Below the pieces are notes generated by a model. The model was not told where the DNA came from. It worked only from the letters and a program-made list of their open reading frames with translations, and did not search any database. From Bdellovibrionales bacterium (lineage in GTDB: Bacteria > Bdellovibrionota > Bdellovibrionia > Bdellovibrionales > UBA840): DNA of 8,282 nucleotides. The stretch covers positions 1 through 8,282 of the forward strand of contig JAGRAL010000128.1 of the NCBI GenBank assembly GCA_020434605.1, in the 5' to 3' direction. Positions 1-6,413 of the stretch are shown here, piece after piece. The translations under genes and the position numbers were made by a program. The first letter of the stretch is position 1; each line of letters starts with the position of its first letter.

Positions 1-497
1 TGGGTATCGCTGCAGAGATCAAAGATGCAAAAGACGCGGGCGTAAATATTTTACAAAGCGTTTTACCAGACGATTTAGTGCGTTTTGGCTTAATTCCAGA
101 GTTTATTGGTCGTCTTCCGGTGATTTCTGTCCTGGATCCATTAACCGAAGAAGCTCTTTTAGAGATCTTAGTAAAACCAAAGAACGCGCTTACGCGCCAA
201 TATCAAAAATTATTTGGTATGGACAACGTAAAGCTGACTTTTACTGAGGGTGCATTAAAGGCAATTGCTAAAGAATCTATCAAGCGTAAAACAGGGGCAA
301 GAGGTCTGCGTGCTGTGATTGAGGATTCGATGCTGGATATCATGTTTGATATTCCTTCCAAACCGCATGTTAAAGAGTGTATCATAGATGAAGAAGTGGT
401 ACTGAACAAAAAGGTACCAAAAATAACTTACAAGACGGATGATGAAATTAAGGCAGCCGAAGTTGAAGTTAAGAAAACAGATTCAGAGAGTGCATAA
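1..497 (+). CDS. clpX: ATP-dependent Clp protease ATP-binding subunit ClpX, C-terminal part (5' end outside window)
   Basis: This is the last 164 residues or so of ClpX, the AAA+ unfoldase that recognises tagged or damaged proteins and feeds them to the ClpP peptidase. The window starts inside the gene; whole codons begin at base 3 and the stop is 495-497. The segment IPEFIGRLPV (93-122) carries the arginine finger that contacts ATP in the neighbouring subunit. RKTGARGLR (around 285-311) is the sensor-2 motif of the small AAA+ domain, and MFDIPS follows as in other ClpX proteins. After the conserved core comes an acidic and lysine-rich tail of about 30 residues, poorly conserved in the family. 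The zinc-binding N-terminal domain, Walker motifs and pore loops lie upstream, out of view. The stop is only 22 bases before lon, so the two genes are probably co-transcribed; clpP-clpX-lon is a common bacterial order. Confidence 0.96.
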   Translation, partial: GIAAEIKDAKDAGVNILQSVLPDDLVRFGLIPEFIGRLPVISVLDPLTEEALLEILVKPKNALTRQYQKLFGMDNVKLTFTEGALKAIAKESIKRKTGARGLRAVIEDSMLDIMFDIPSKPHVKECIIDEEVVLNKKVPKITYKTDDEIKAAEVEVKKTDSESA

Positions 498-508
498 ATA
501 TTATTAAC

Positions 509-514
509 GAGGAG
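509..514 (+). promoter_or_regulatory. Ribosome binding site of lon
   Basis: GAGGAG lies five bases before the ATG at 520. It is a near-consensus Shine-Dalgarno sequence in the short clpX-lon gap and fixes the lon start. Confidence 0.8.
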
Positions 515-519
515 AGTGT

Positions 520-2994
520 ATGAGCGATTCTAAGAGTGGAGAAAAGTTAACGTTACCGTTACTACCACTACGCGATCTTATCGTGTTTCCACACATGATG
601 ATGCCGCTATTTGTGGGACGTGAAAAATCGATCAATGCTTTAGAAGAAGCAATGAATCGCAAAAGCGAAATCATACTAGTAGCTCAAAGAGATGCAAAAA
701 CAAATAATCCTGAGCCAGCTGACATATACAATGTTGGTACGCTTGGTACGATCATTCAGTTGTTGCGTCTACCAGATGGTACTGTGAAGGTATTAATCGA
801 GGGTAAATCTCGTGTTAAAATTTTAAAATACCTTGAGACAGACCGTTATTTTAATGTTGAAGCTGAAATTTTACCAGAAAGCTCTCAAAACAAAGTAGAA
901 GCAAATGCTTTAATGAGATCTGTAAAGTCAACATTTGAGACTTACGTAAAATTAAATAAACGCATCCCACCTGAGATTTTAATGCGTGTATCTACTATCG
1001 AAAATCCAGGAGAACTAGCGGATATTATTATTGCGCAACTGAATTTAAAAATTGAAGACAAGCAAGCAACTCTTGAGATTGCAGACCCAGCAAAACGTTT
1101 AGAAGAACTTCTAAATTTAATGACTGGTGAAATAGAAATTTTAGAGGTTGAAAAGCGTATTCGCACTCGTGTGAAGAAGCAAATGGAAAAGTCACAAAAA
1201 GAATACTATTTGAACGAGCAAATGCAGGCGATTCAAAAAGAATTAGGTGAGCGTGATGATTTCCAAAACGAAATCAACGAAATGGAAGAGCGTCTTGCTA
1301 AGAAAAAAATGAGCAAAGAAGCTACGGAGAAGGTGAAGAAAGAAATTAAAAAACTTCGCATGATGTCGCCTATGAGTGCAGAGGCTACAGTTGTAAGAAA
1401 TTACATTGACTGGGTACTATCACTTCCATGGTTTAACTATTCTGAAATTACAAATGACATTATCAAAGCTGAAGAGATCTTAGATGAAGATCACTACGGT
1501 CTTGAAAAAGTAAAAGAAAGAATTCTTGAGTACCTAGCTGTACAAAGTATTGCAAAAGAGCTGAAAGGACCAATTTTGTGTCTAGTAGGCCCTCCAGGCG
1601 TAGGTAAAACATCACTTGCTAGATCTATTGCAAAGTCTTTGGATCGTAGTTTTGTTCGTATTTCTCTTGGTGGTGTTCGTGATGAAGCCGAGATTAGAGG
1701 ACATCGTAAGACTTACGTGGGAGCAATGCCAGGTAAAATCATACAAGCACTTAAAAAAGCAGAGACAGGAAATCCATTATTCTTGTTAGATGAAATTGAT
1801 AAAATGGCATCTGATTTTAGAGGGGATCCAGCATCTGCTATGCTAGAGGTCTTGGACCCAGAACAAAACTCTACGTTTCAGGATCATTACTTAGAGCTTG
1901 ATTACGATTTATCAAAAATCATGTTTGTAACTACGGCAAACTCGTATCACACAATACCTCGTCCGCTTTTGGATCGTATGGAAGTGATTCAGCTAAGTTC
2001 TTACACAGAAAAAGAAAAAATGAGTATTGCAACTCAATACTTAGTTCCTAAGAAATTAAAAGAGCATGCACTTGTAGAGAGAAAAGTTCAAATCAACGAT
2101 GCGGCAGTTAGAACTGTTGTTAGACACTACACTCGTGAAGCTGGGGTTCGTAATCTAGAGAGAACTTTTGCAACTGTATGTAGAAAAATCGCTAGATTTA
2201 TCTTAAAAGAGGAGCAAGTTAAGGTTTCTAAGAAAAAAGCTAAGGTGAAAGAGACTGATCGTAAAATTACTCTTAAAAAGACAGGTAAAGGCTACCTTGT
2301 TACACCTAAAATTATTGAAGAGTTATTAGGACCTCACATTTATAAGTATGGTAAAATTGATGACAAAAATGGTGTGGGACTTACAAATGGTTTAGCTTGG
2401 ACAGAAGTGGGTGGTGACCTACTACAAGTCGAAGTTTCTGTAGTACCAGGTAAAGGTAAGTTTATCATCACTGGTCAGTTGGGTGACGTAATGAAAGAAT
2501 CTGCGACAGCAGCGATGAGCTATGTAAGATCTCGCGGCCCATTGTTTCAGATTGCACCTGAAGCTTTCCAAAATCTAGATGTACATATACACGTACCAGA
2601 AGGTTCGATCCCTAAGGATGGTCCTTCAGCAGGTATTACAATTACAACTAGCGTGGTATCAGCGATCACTAAGATCCCGGTTAAGAGAACGGTTGCGATG
2701 ACTGGTGAGGTTTCACTAAGAGGTCGTGTGCTTCCAATTGGTGGTCTTAAAGAAAAGATCATTGCTGCCCACAGAGCTGGAATTAAGACGATCATTGTTC
2801 CAAAAGACAATGAAAAAGATTTAGATGAAGTACCTAAGGAAATTTTAAAAGACTTAAAGACAATCCTAGTGACTCATGTAGATCAGGTTTTAATTAATGC
2901 TCTAGATATCAAGAAAGCGACTGATTTGTTTAAATCAAATTACGAGCGCGAAACAGGTATCAGAGCTCAGTACACTGGTCAAAGCATGCACTAA
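520..2994 (+). CDS. lon: ATP-dependent protease Lon (endopeptidase La)
   Basis: Lon is a cytoplasmic hexameric AAA+ serine protease that degrades misfolded proteins and selected regulators. All parts are present. The N-terminal LON substrate domain covers about residues 11-205 ([15 protein letters not shown] at its start), followed by a charged coiled region. The AAA+ module has Walker A GPPGVGKT (357-364), Walker B LFLLDEID with D424/E425, sensor 1 in VTTAN (N474) and sensor 2 in EAGVRNLER (R544). The protease domain has the catalytic Ser703 in PKDGPSAG and Lys746 in GGLKEK; their 43-residue spacing is the same as Ser679-Lys722 in E. coli Lon. At 824 residues it is longer than E. coli Lon (784), partly through a lysine-rich insert near residues 563-590 and a short C-terminal tail. 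The ATG at 520 is supported by GAGGAG at 509-514. The gene probably shares the clpX transcript and ends at the terminator at 3018-3045. Confidence 0.98.
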   Translation: MSDSKSGEKLTLPLLPLRDLIVFPHMMMPLFVGREKSINALEEAMNRKSEIILVAQRDAKTNNPEPADIYNVGTLGTIIQLLRLPDGTVKVLIEGKSRVKILKYLETDRYFNVEAEILPESSQNKVEANALMRSVKSTFETYVKLNKRIPPEILMRVSTIENPGELADIIIAQLNLKIEDKQATLEIADPAKRLEELLNLMTGEIEILEVEKRIRTRVKKQMEKSQKEYYLNEQMQAIQKELGERDDFQNEINEMEERLAKKKMSKEATEKVKKEIKKLRMMSPMSAEATVVRNYIDWVLSLPWFNYSEITNDIIKAEEILDEDHYGLEKVKERILEYLAVQSIAKELKGPILCLVGPPGVGKTSLARSIAKSLDRSFVRISLGGVRDEAEIRGHRKTYVGAMPGKIIQALKKAETGNPLFLLDEIDKMASDFRGDPASAMLEVLDPEQNSTFQDHYLELDYDLSKIMFVTTANSYHTIPRPLLDRMEVIQLSSYTEKEKMSIATQYLVPKKLKEHALVERKVQINDAAVRTVVRHYTREAGVRNLERTFATVCRKIARFILKEEQVKVSKKKAKVKETDRKITLKKTGKGYLVTPKIIEELLGPHIYKYGKIDDKNGVGLTNGLAWTEVGGDLLQVEVSVVPGKGKFIITGQLGDVMKESATAAMSYVRSRGPLFQIAPEAFQNLDVHIHVPEGSIPKDGPSAGITITTSVVSAITKIPVKRTVAMTGEVSLRGRVLPIGGLKEKIIAAHRAGIKTIIVPKDNEKDLDEVPKEILKDLKTILVTHVDQVLINALDIKKATDLFKSNYERETGIRAQYTGQSMH

Positions 2995-3017
2995 GTGCTT
3001 TTTACCGATTTAACTAT

Positions 3018-3045
3018 AAAAAGGAGATCTTCGGGTCTCCTTTTT
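3018..3045. terminator. Bidirectional rho-independent terminator between lon and the convergent lipoprotein gene
   Basis: Arms 3018-3029 and 3034-3045 form a 12-bp stem (one G-U pair on the + strand) capped by a C(UUCG)G tetraloop, an especially stable loop. Five A at the left and five T at the right let it work on both strands. It sits 23 bases after the lon stop and contains the first base pairs of the stop codon (3044-3046) of the minus-strand gene. Confidence 0.9.
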
Positions 3046-3496
3046 AATTTTCACAGCTAGCATCAGAAATAAAGCGCGCCTCTTGCTCAATCGCTTCTTG
3101 GTAATGTTCACCACAATATAAAAATACTGCCTTTAACCTATATACTTTGCATGTCACGATTTCATTAAGTGGAATTTCAATATGATCAATATTTTCCGAT
3201 ACTAATACATCATCAACATACCAATCATGGGCAACCTCAGTAATCCCTCCATAAGTTGTGTTGTACTGGTAAACAAACGCGTTGGTATTTACATAAATTT
3301 TCATATGATCCATTTGCTGAAGCCACAAGATGGTGCCAGGTAAAAACTCTTGGGTCTCTGGCTGCTCTAAACAACTGTAAGTAGGGATGATTGGGTCTAT
3401 TGGTTCTGTAACTGCTTTTGGTGATACTAAGTCTACATTGCCGCATCCGAATAAACTAAAAATAAGAAGTAGTAGTAAGAGTTTTGAATTGAACAT
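3044..3496 (-). CDS. Predicted small lipoprotein of unknown function (150 aa)
   Basis: I do not recognise a family. The N-terminus is a clear lipoprotein signal: MFNSK, a run of leucines, then LFGC with Cys18 as the lipidation site and Gly at -1, so an envelope lipoprotein is expected. The mature part has four further cysteines (42, 116, 128, 148), enough for two disulfides. The second half alternates polar and hydrophobic residues and includes DWYVDDVLVSENIDHIEIPL and a YRLKAVF strand, which resembles an Ig-like or PKD-like beta sandwich; that reading is a guess from pattern. The start is supported by AGAGAGG five bases before the ATG on the minus strand. It lies 56 bases downstream of the 12-cysteine lipoprotein gene in the same direction and probably shares its transcript, unless the hairpin at 3517-3545 ends transcription. 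Its stop codon is inside the lon terminator. Confidence 0.85.
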   Translation of the reverse strand: MFNSKLLLLLLIFSLFGCGNVDLVSPKAVTEPIDPIIPTYSCLEQPETQEFLPGTILWLQQMDHMKIYVNTNAFVYQYNTTYGGITEVAHDWYVDDVLVSENIDHIEIPLNEIVTCKVYRLKAVFLYCGEHYQEAIEQEARFISDASCEN

Positions 3497-3516
3497 AAAA
3501 GCCTCTCTGAGAGTTA

Positions 3517-3545
3517 AAGTCCCTAGCCATTATAGCTAGGGACTT
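3517..3545 (-). terminator. Intercistronic hairpin, possible weak terminator or attenuator
   Basis: Arms AAGTCCCTAGC (3517-3527) and GCTAGGGACTT (3535-3545) pair perfectly over 11 bp around a 7-base loop. On the minus strand the hairpin begins 7 bases after the stop of the upstream lipoprotein gene. What follows is TTAACTCTC rather than a clean U run, so it could be a partial terminator, an attenuator or a 3'-end stabilising stem between two co-transcribed genes. Confidence 0.6.
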
Positions 3546-3552
3546 ATGCATT

Positions 3553-4623
3553 TTAGTTTGAACAACCACTTGCTGAAGGTTGGCAGTTAAAGTGATCTGG
3601 AATCGGGCAATACTCACTACCTTGCGGGTCTGTATTTTGCGCTCCACCTGCCATGTTGACTAGATCGCTGTAACATCCTTCACCACCATTAGCTGCTGCA
3701 AAGTAAATCCTTCTACAATCAAATGATACGTCAGGAAAGTAAGTTGGATTTTCACCAGTTCCTAGAGCTATGGCCCAATACAAGTTATAGTGATCACGAC
3801 AAGTCGGCGCAGGAAGTGGATTATTATCAGGTAAACCATTGCTAGAGTTTAAACCAAAATTAGCAGCGAAAACTTCCCATTCTTGACTGCTTAATTCTCC
3901 ATATGGTTCGTGAGTATCTGCTTGGTGACGACAAGACATAGAACTGTCTGTTTGAATTGGTCTACCGCTATCTTCGCAACCGTTAGGAGCTCTGTAACCA
4001 AAGTGTGGCACATTAGGATCAAATACAGTGAGTCCGTTGGTACCTCTACATTTAAAATATGTTAATGCTCCCGTAAGCACCTCTTGTATGTTTGTAGCAT
4101 TTGGGTTTTCTTCTGTTGGATCAGTAATTGCCACAGAGCAAGCATACTGAGTGCTGATATTTAATATTTGAGGAATAACATCAGGGCTAACTCCTTCACC
4201 AGCAACCAAGCTAACCTCACCAGTTCCAATTGTATACTGATCGCAGGAACATCCTGTCGTACTAGAGCTTGTAGGCACAGGTGGGATCGGGTTTCCACTA
4301 CTATCAAGGTAACCAGCGCTAACATCCCTTTGCCTTTGGATTTCGCTTTGTGTTTGTAGGTTAGAGTTTGTAACAATTATTTTAGGTTCTGGATTTGTAT
4401 CATTGGGATTTCCTATAGGTGAAACACCAGCTTGGCTGGCGGCCTGTGCTTCAGATTGTGTAACTACTATCTGAGGAGCAGACTCGGCTACGTTTTTGAA
4501 TTTAACTATAGATTTATTATTAGATTTTGACTGTAAAGAATCTATCTCTGAACAGTTTTGATAAGTAGACACTAAAAGTGTAGATACTAAAAGTGACCCA
4601 AGTATTTTTATTTGCGATTTCAT
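3553..4623 (-). CDS. Predicted cysteine-rich lipoprotein of unknown function (356 aa)
   Basis: I do not recognise a family. The reading frame stays open to 4770, but the ATG at 4623 is the likely start: AGGGGGG lies just upstream on the minus strand, and it places MKSQ directly before a hydrophobic signal segment ending YQNCS. Cys24 is the probable lipidation site, although Asn at -1 departs from the usual Gly/Ala/Ser. The signal core contains a repeated LLVST LLVST (residues 11-20). Residues 25-124 are rich in Ser, Asn, Gln and Pro, look unstructured, and contain two related segments starting PQIVVTQS and PKIIVTNS. The C-terminal domain (about 125-356) has twelve cysteines (125, 127, 162, 192, 216, 231, 275, 303, 317, 339, 347, 354) and several Trp, Tyr and Phe, so a disulfide-stabilised surface or periplasmic domain is likely. 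It is divergent from the lipoprotein gene at 4893 and upstream of the 150-residue lipoprotein gene. Confidence 0.87.
   Translation of the reverse strand: MKSQIKILGSLLVSTLLVSTYQNCSEIDSLQSKSNNKSIVKFKNVAESAPQIVVTQSEAQAASQAGVSPIGNPNDTNPEPKIIVTNSNLQTQSEIQRQRDVSAGYLDSSGNPIPPVPTSSSTTGCSCDQYTIGTGEVSLVAGEGVSPDVIPQILNISTQYACSVAITDPTEENPNATNIQEVLTGALTYFKCRGTNGLTVFDPNVPHFGYRAPNGCEDSGRPIQTDSSMSCRHQADTHEPYGELSSQEWEVFAANFGLNSSNGLPDNNPLPAPTCRDHYNLYWAIALGTGENPTYFPDVSFDCRRIYFAAANGGEGCYSDLVNMAGGAQNTDPQGSEYCPIPDHFNCQPSASGCSN
4566..4595. repeat. 15-bp tandem duplication inside a signal peptide
   Basis: TAGACACTAAAAGTG (4566-4580) is followed immediately by TAGATACTAAAAGTG (4581-4595), 14 of 15 bases identical. 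On the minus strand it encodes LLVST twice, in frame, lengthening the hydrophobic core of the lipoprotein signal. Confidence 0.85.
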
Positions 4624-4718
4624 ATATAACCCCCCTAGGTTTAAAATGTGTACGCAATGACTTAGTACTTCAAAGGTTGGGCCAAAACAGTCACTTTTTA
4701 TAAGTAAATAGAGATTGG

Positions 4719-4737
4719 CGTATTCAATCGGAATACG
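4719..4737. promoter_or_regulatory. Operator-like inverted repeat CGTATTC-N5-GAATACG
   Basis: Perfect 7-bp arms (4719-4725 and 4731-4737) flank AATCG. The same heptamer recurs at 4802-4808, where the longer GCGTATTCA of 4718-4726 is repeated exactly at 4801-4809, and again at 4904-4910. It overlaps the candidate minus-strand -35 element. A dimeric regulator site is plausible; the protein is unknown. Confidence 0.5.
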
Positions 4738-4785
4738 TTTTTTAAAGTTGTAAAAAAGCTGGCGATACATTGTACAGTCTGTCGC

Positions 4786-4839
4786 TTGACTAACACACCT
4801 GCGTATTCACGTATATATGCTTTATGAGTGTCTCATAAT
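4786..4839 (+). promoter_or_regulatory. Candidate promoter for the lipoprotein gene at 4893
   Basis: TTGACT at 4786-4791 resembles a -35 box, but the nearest TATATA (4812-4817) is 20 bases away, longer than ideal. CATAAT at 4834-4839 is a good -10 match but lacks a clear -35 partner. Either could serve the plus-strand gene, so only the region is offered. Confidence 0.3.
4822..4838. promoter_or_regulatory. Operator-like palindrome TTATGAG-N3-CTCATAA
   Basis: Perfect 7-bp arms separated by TGT overlap the -10-like CATAAT at 4834-4839. A repressor bound here would block RNA polymerase. The palindrome could also fold as a small stem in RNA, but there is no U run after it. Confidence 0.5.
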
Positions 4840-4892
4840 GAGATTTTTTGGAACGCCTCACTATATCCCAGACTTTAGCCGATATATTTAGT

Positions 4893-5405
4893 ATGAAGTA
4901 CTACGTATTCTTGCTGAGTGTAGTTTTGATAATGTCATTTCAAAACTGTAGTAATCCGTCTGACAAGGCGTTTGCATCTAAAAAATTAATTGAAACTGCC
5001 GGTTTAGATGGTTCAACGGATACCGGAAATGGCGGTTTAAATTATACGGCTAGTGAATTTACAATAGATATGGGTGAATTCAAAACGATCTTATGTGCAA
5101 AAAACGAGGAATTCACCGAGACACCACAGTTTGATTGTTTGAGCGAGATAAGTGCCGACGTATCTTTTTATAACTCACTGTCTAGTGAGATTGTATTTAA
5201 TAGTGTGCCAGAATTTATACAATTTTCGAACGCAGAAATGTTGTTATTTGACTCTGTAACTACACCAGAATGTCTTAATTATATTACAAATTTTATCCCA
5301 GAGGCGGACTATAACGGTATCGGTGTTGTAAATAGAATTTTAGAATTTTCTTCCTGCCAACATATAATTATCCCTAGTCCTATCTATGACGACTATTTTC
5401 CTTGA
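4893..5405 (+). CDS. Predicted small lipoprotein of unknown function (170 aa)
   Basis: I do not recognise a family. The ATG at 4893 gives MKYY, a hydrophobic segment and SFQNCS, with Cys19 the probable lipidation site. As in the divergent neighbour, Asn rather than Gly or Ala precedes the cysteine. No good Shine-Dalgarno sequence precedes 4893; a TTG at 4848 in the same frame would add 15 residues and has only a weak TGAGA upstream, so the ATG is preferred because it gives a normal signal peptide. The mature protein has four more cysteines (68, 82, 127, 155), is acidic, and starts with a Gly/Ser/Asn-rich linker (about residues 36-52). It shares the QNCS lipobox with the gene starting at 4623, yet the mature sequences do not obviously match. 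Its last 13 bases overlap the end of the convergent regulator gene at 5393, with no terminator visible between them. Confidence 0.82.
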   Translation: MKYYVFLLSVVLIMSFQNCSNPSDKAFASKKLIETAGLDGSTDTGNGGLNYTASEFTIDMGEFKTILCAKNEEFTETPQFDCLSEISADVSFYNSLSSEIVFNSVPEFIQFSNAEMLLFDSVTTPECLNYITNFIPEADYNGIGVVNRILEFSSCQHIIIPSPIYDDYFP

Positions 5406-6223
5406 ATCTTTGTAATGGGAAATAATTGAATATTTAATTGGTAAACCTCAGTAGTTTTAGGGAGCGAACTCACTGCTTGCGCGATACTACTACGAAAATC
5501 TTCAATTTGCTTTTTTAAATCAGGGATGGTCTCAAGATTAACAGGTAAAGTAATGCTAGTAACATCTCTAAGCTCAGGTGGTAAATCAGTAAGAGCTTTT
5601 GATGCTCTTAAAATCATTTCTAAGTGAAACGCTCTAATAAAATCTGATCTTACCTCATCAGGAGCACGAACGTCTTTTGTGGTAGCCTTTATCTTACCAT
5701 TTTTGCGCTCAATCAAATCCAGTGAAAATAAAACCCTAAGGGAATCTGAAATTTGTTTTTTAGTAACACTGTTACCAAGGCGTTTGATAATCCAATCGGG
5801 ATTATCCTCAAAATCTTCTAGTAAGGTCATTTCGCGGATAACGACATTTAACCATGTAGAGTAATACGACAATAGATCAGCGGTAATATGTTTTTTTTCA
5901 GATATCATCTTTGAGGTTAATAGCTGCTTAGAGAACTCTAACTTTTCCTCAAAAGTACTAGCTTGGTTCATTAAGACTAAGCTTTTAAAATAGTTTTTTT
6001 CATTACGGTTCAAATCTAAAAACTTACTAACCAGCCCTATACTTTTAGGGCTCAGGTTACGTTTTCCCTGAATTACCAACAAGATAAAGTTAGGTGAGGA
6101 GTAACCTATTTTTTTAGAGATAACTCGGTAAGAAAGCTTTGGGTTGTTGTTTCTTTTTTCCTCAATCTTATCACTAAGAAACAAACGAAAATCTTTATAT
6201 GAAAAAACAGAAATAGAGCTCAT
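5393..6223 (-). CDS. TIGR02147/DUF4423-family putative transcriptional regulator
   Basis: This 276-residue cytoplasmic protein matches my knowledge of the TIGR02147 family at both ends: an N-terminal YKDFRLFLSDKIEEK segment and a C-terminal VYQLNIQLFPITK. Residues 30-71 (SYRVISKKIGYSSPNF, then GKRNLSPKSI) read as a Cro/C1-like helix-turn-helix. Residues 143-185 (VTKKQISDSLRVLFSLDLIE, then a beta hairpin) look like a winged helix, and 195-272 is the DUF4423-type end with SITLPV. Full length for the family. The ATG at 6223 has GAGGA four bases upstream on the minus strand. The family is present in many copies in Bdellovibrio-type genomes, but its ligand and targets are not established to my knowledge. 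The neighbouring lipoprotein genes are natural candidate targets, by position only. The gene end overlaps the convergent lipoprotein gene by 13 bp. Confidence 0.9.
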   Translation of the reverse strand: MSSISVFSYKDFRLFLSDKIEEKRNNNPKLSYRVISKKIGYSSPNFILLVIQGKRNLSPKSIGLVSKFLDLNRNEKNYFKSLVLMNQASTFEEKLEFSKQLLTSKMISEKKHITADLLSYYSTWLNVVIREMTLLEDFEDNPDWIIKRLGNSVTKKQISDSLRVLFSLDLIERKNGKIKATTKDVRAPDEVRSDFIRAFHLEMILRASKALTDLPPELRDVTSITLPVNLETIPDLKKQIEDFRSSIAQAVSSLPKTTEVYQLNIQLFPITKIQGK

Positions 6224-6269
6224 TCTTCCTCACCAGAGATGTAGTCGCATTCAGAATAGCGAAGGCAAC

Positions 6270-6282
6270 CTAGTACTACTAG
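6270..6282. promoter_or_regulatory. Palindrome CTAGTA-C-TACTAG
   Basis: A perfect 6-bp dyad around one base, 47 bases upstream of the TIGR02147-family start codon, where an autoregulatory operator would be expected. A short imperfect stem GTCC/GGAC (6282-6295) adjoins it. The function is inferred from position only. Confidence 0.4.
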
Positions 6283-6371
6283 TCCAGTTTCGGACCAATA
6301 GGGTATTTATTGAAAGTAAAGAAAATTGATAGATGAATAAAATAAGAGCACGCGGAGAGCTAAAATAAATA

Positions 6372-6388
6372 TCTAAGAATCTCTAAGA
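6372..6388. promoter_or_regulatory. Direct repeat TCTAAGA x2, 10-bp period
   Basis: TCTAAGA at 6372-6378 and 6382-6388 are identical and one helical turn apart, upstream of a gene whose product has an OmpR-type DNA-binding domain. Proteins of that class commonly bind tandem half-sites with about one-turn spacing, so autoregulation is possible. Confidence 0.35.
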
Positions 6389-6413
6389 GCCATAAAACCT
6401 ATCTGCACCACTA

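Larger units (their letters stand above)
4624..4892. promoter_or_regulatory. Divergent intergenic control region between two lipoprotein genes
   Basis: This 269-base stretch has no convincing gene and should hold promoters for both flanking lipoprotein genes. It is AT-rich and crowded with dyad elements: CGTATTC/GAATACG at 4719-4737, TACATTGTA at 4766-4774 and TTATGAG/CTCATAA at 4822-4838. A possible minus-strand promoter is TTGAAT (4722-4727) with TATAAA (4697-4702), but its 19-base spacer is long. The crowding suggests regulated, perhaps mutually exclusive, transcription. Confidence 0.6.
6224..6413. promoter_or_regulatory. Divergent intergenic control region between the two regulator genes
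   Basis: This 190-base stretch contains no gene I can support. It must drive the TIGR02147-family gene leftwards and the TPR/winged-helix gene rightwards. It includes a 13-bp palindrome (6270-6282) near the former and a pair of TCTAAGA direct repeats (6372-6388) near the latter. A possible plus-strand -10 is TAAAAT (6338-6343), but I see no well-spaced -35; TTGAAA at 6310-6315 is too far away. Confidence 0.5.

Noticed and set aside
942..1166. Antisense open frames within lon, also at 2547-2810
   Set aside because: Lon is intact across these regions and the antisense translations look like frame shadows.
2981..3003. Small hairpin AAAGCA/TGCTTT across the lon stop codon followed by T residues
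   Set aside because: The stem is short and the U run is shared with the stem arm; the much stronger terminator at 3018-3045 explains lon termination better.
4161..4376. Open frames on both strands inside the cysteine-rich lipoprotein gene
   Set aside because: They lie wholly inside a gene with a clear signal peptide, and their translations show no family features.
4624..4770. Upstream extension of the cysteine-rich lipoprotein to an ATG at 4770, adding 49 residues
   Set aside because: It would bury the lipoprotein signal 50 residues inside the protein and run through the promoter region; the ATG at 4623 has a ribosome binding site directly upstream.
4848..4892. TTG start at 4848 for the 170-residue lipoprotein
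   Set aside because: It puts 15 polar residues before a normal signal peptide and has only a weak ribosome binding site; it is kept as an alternative only.
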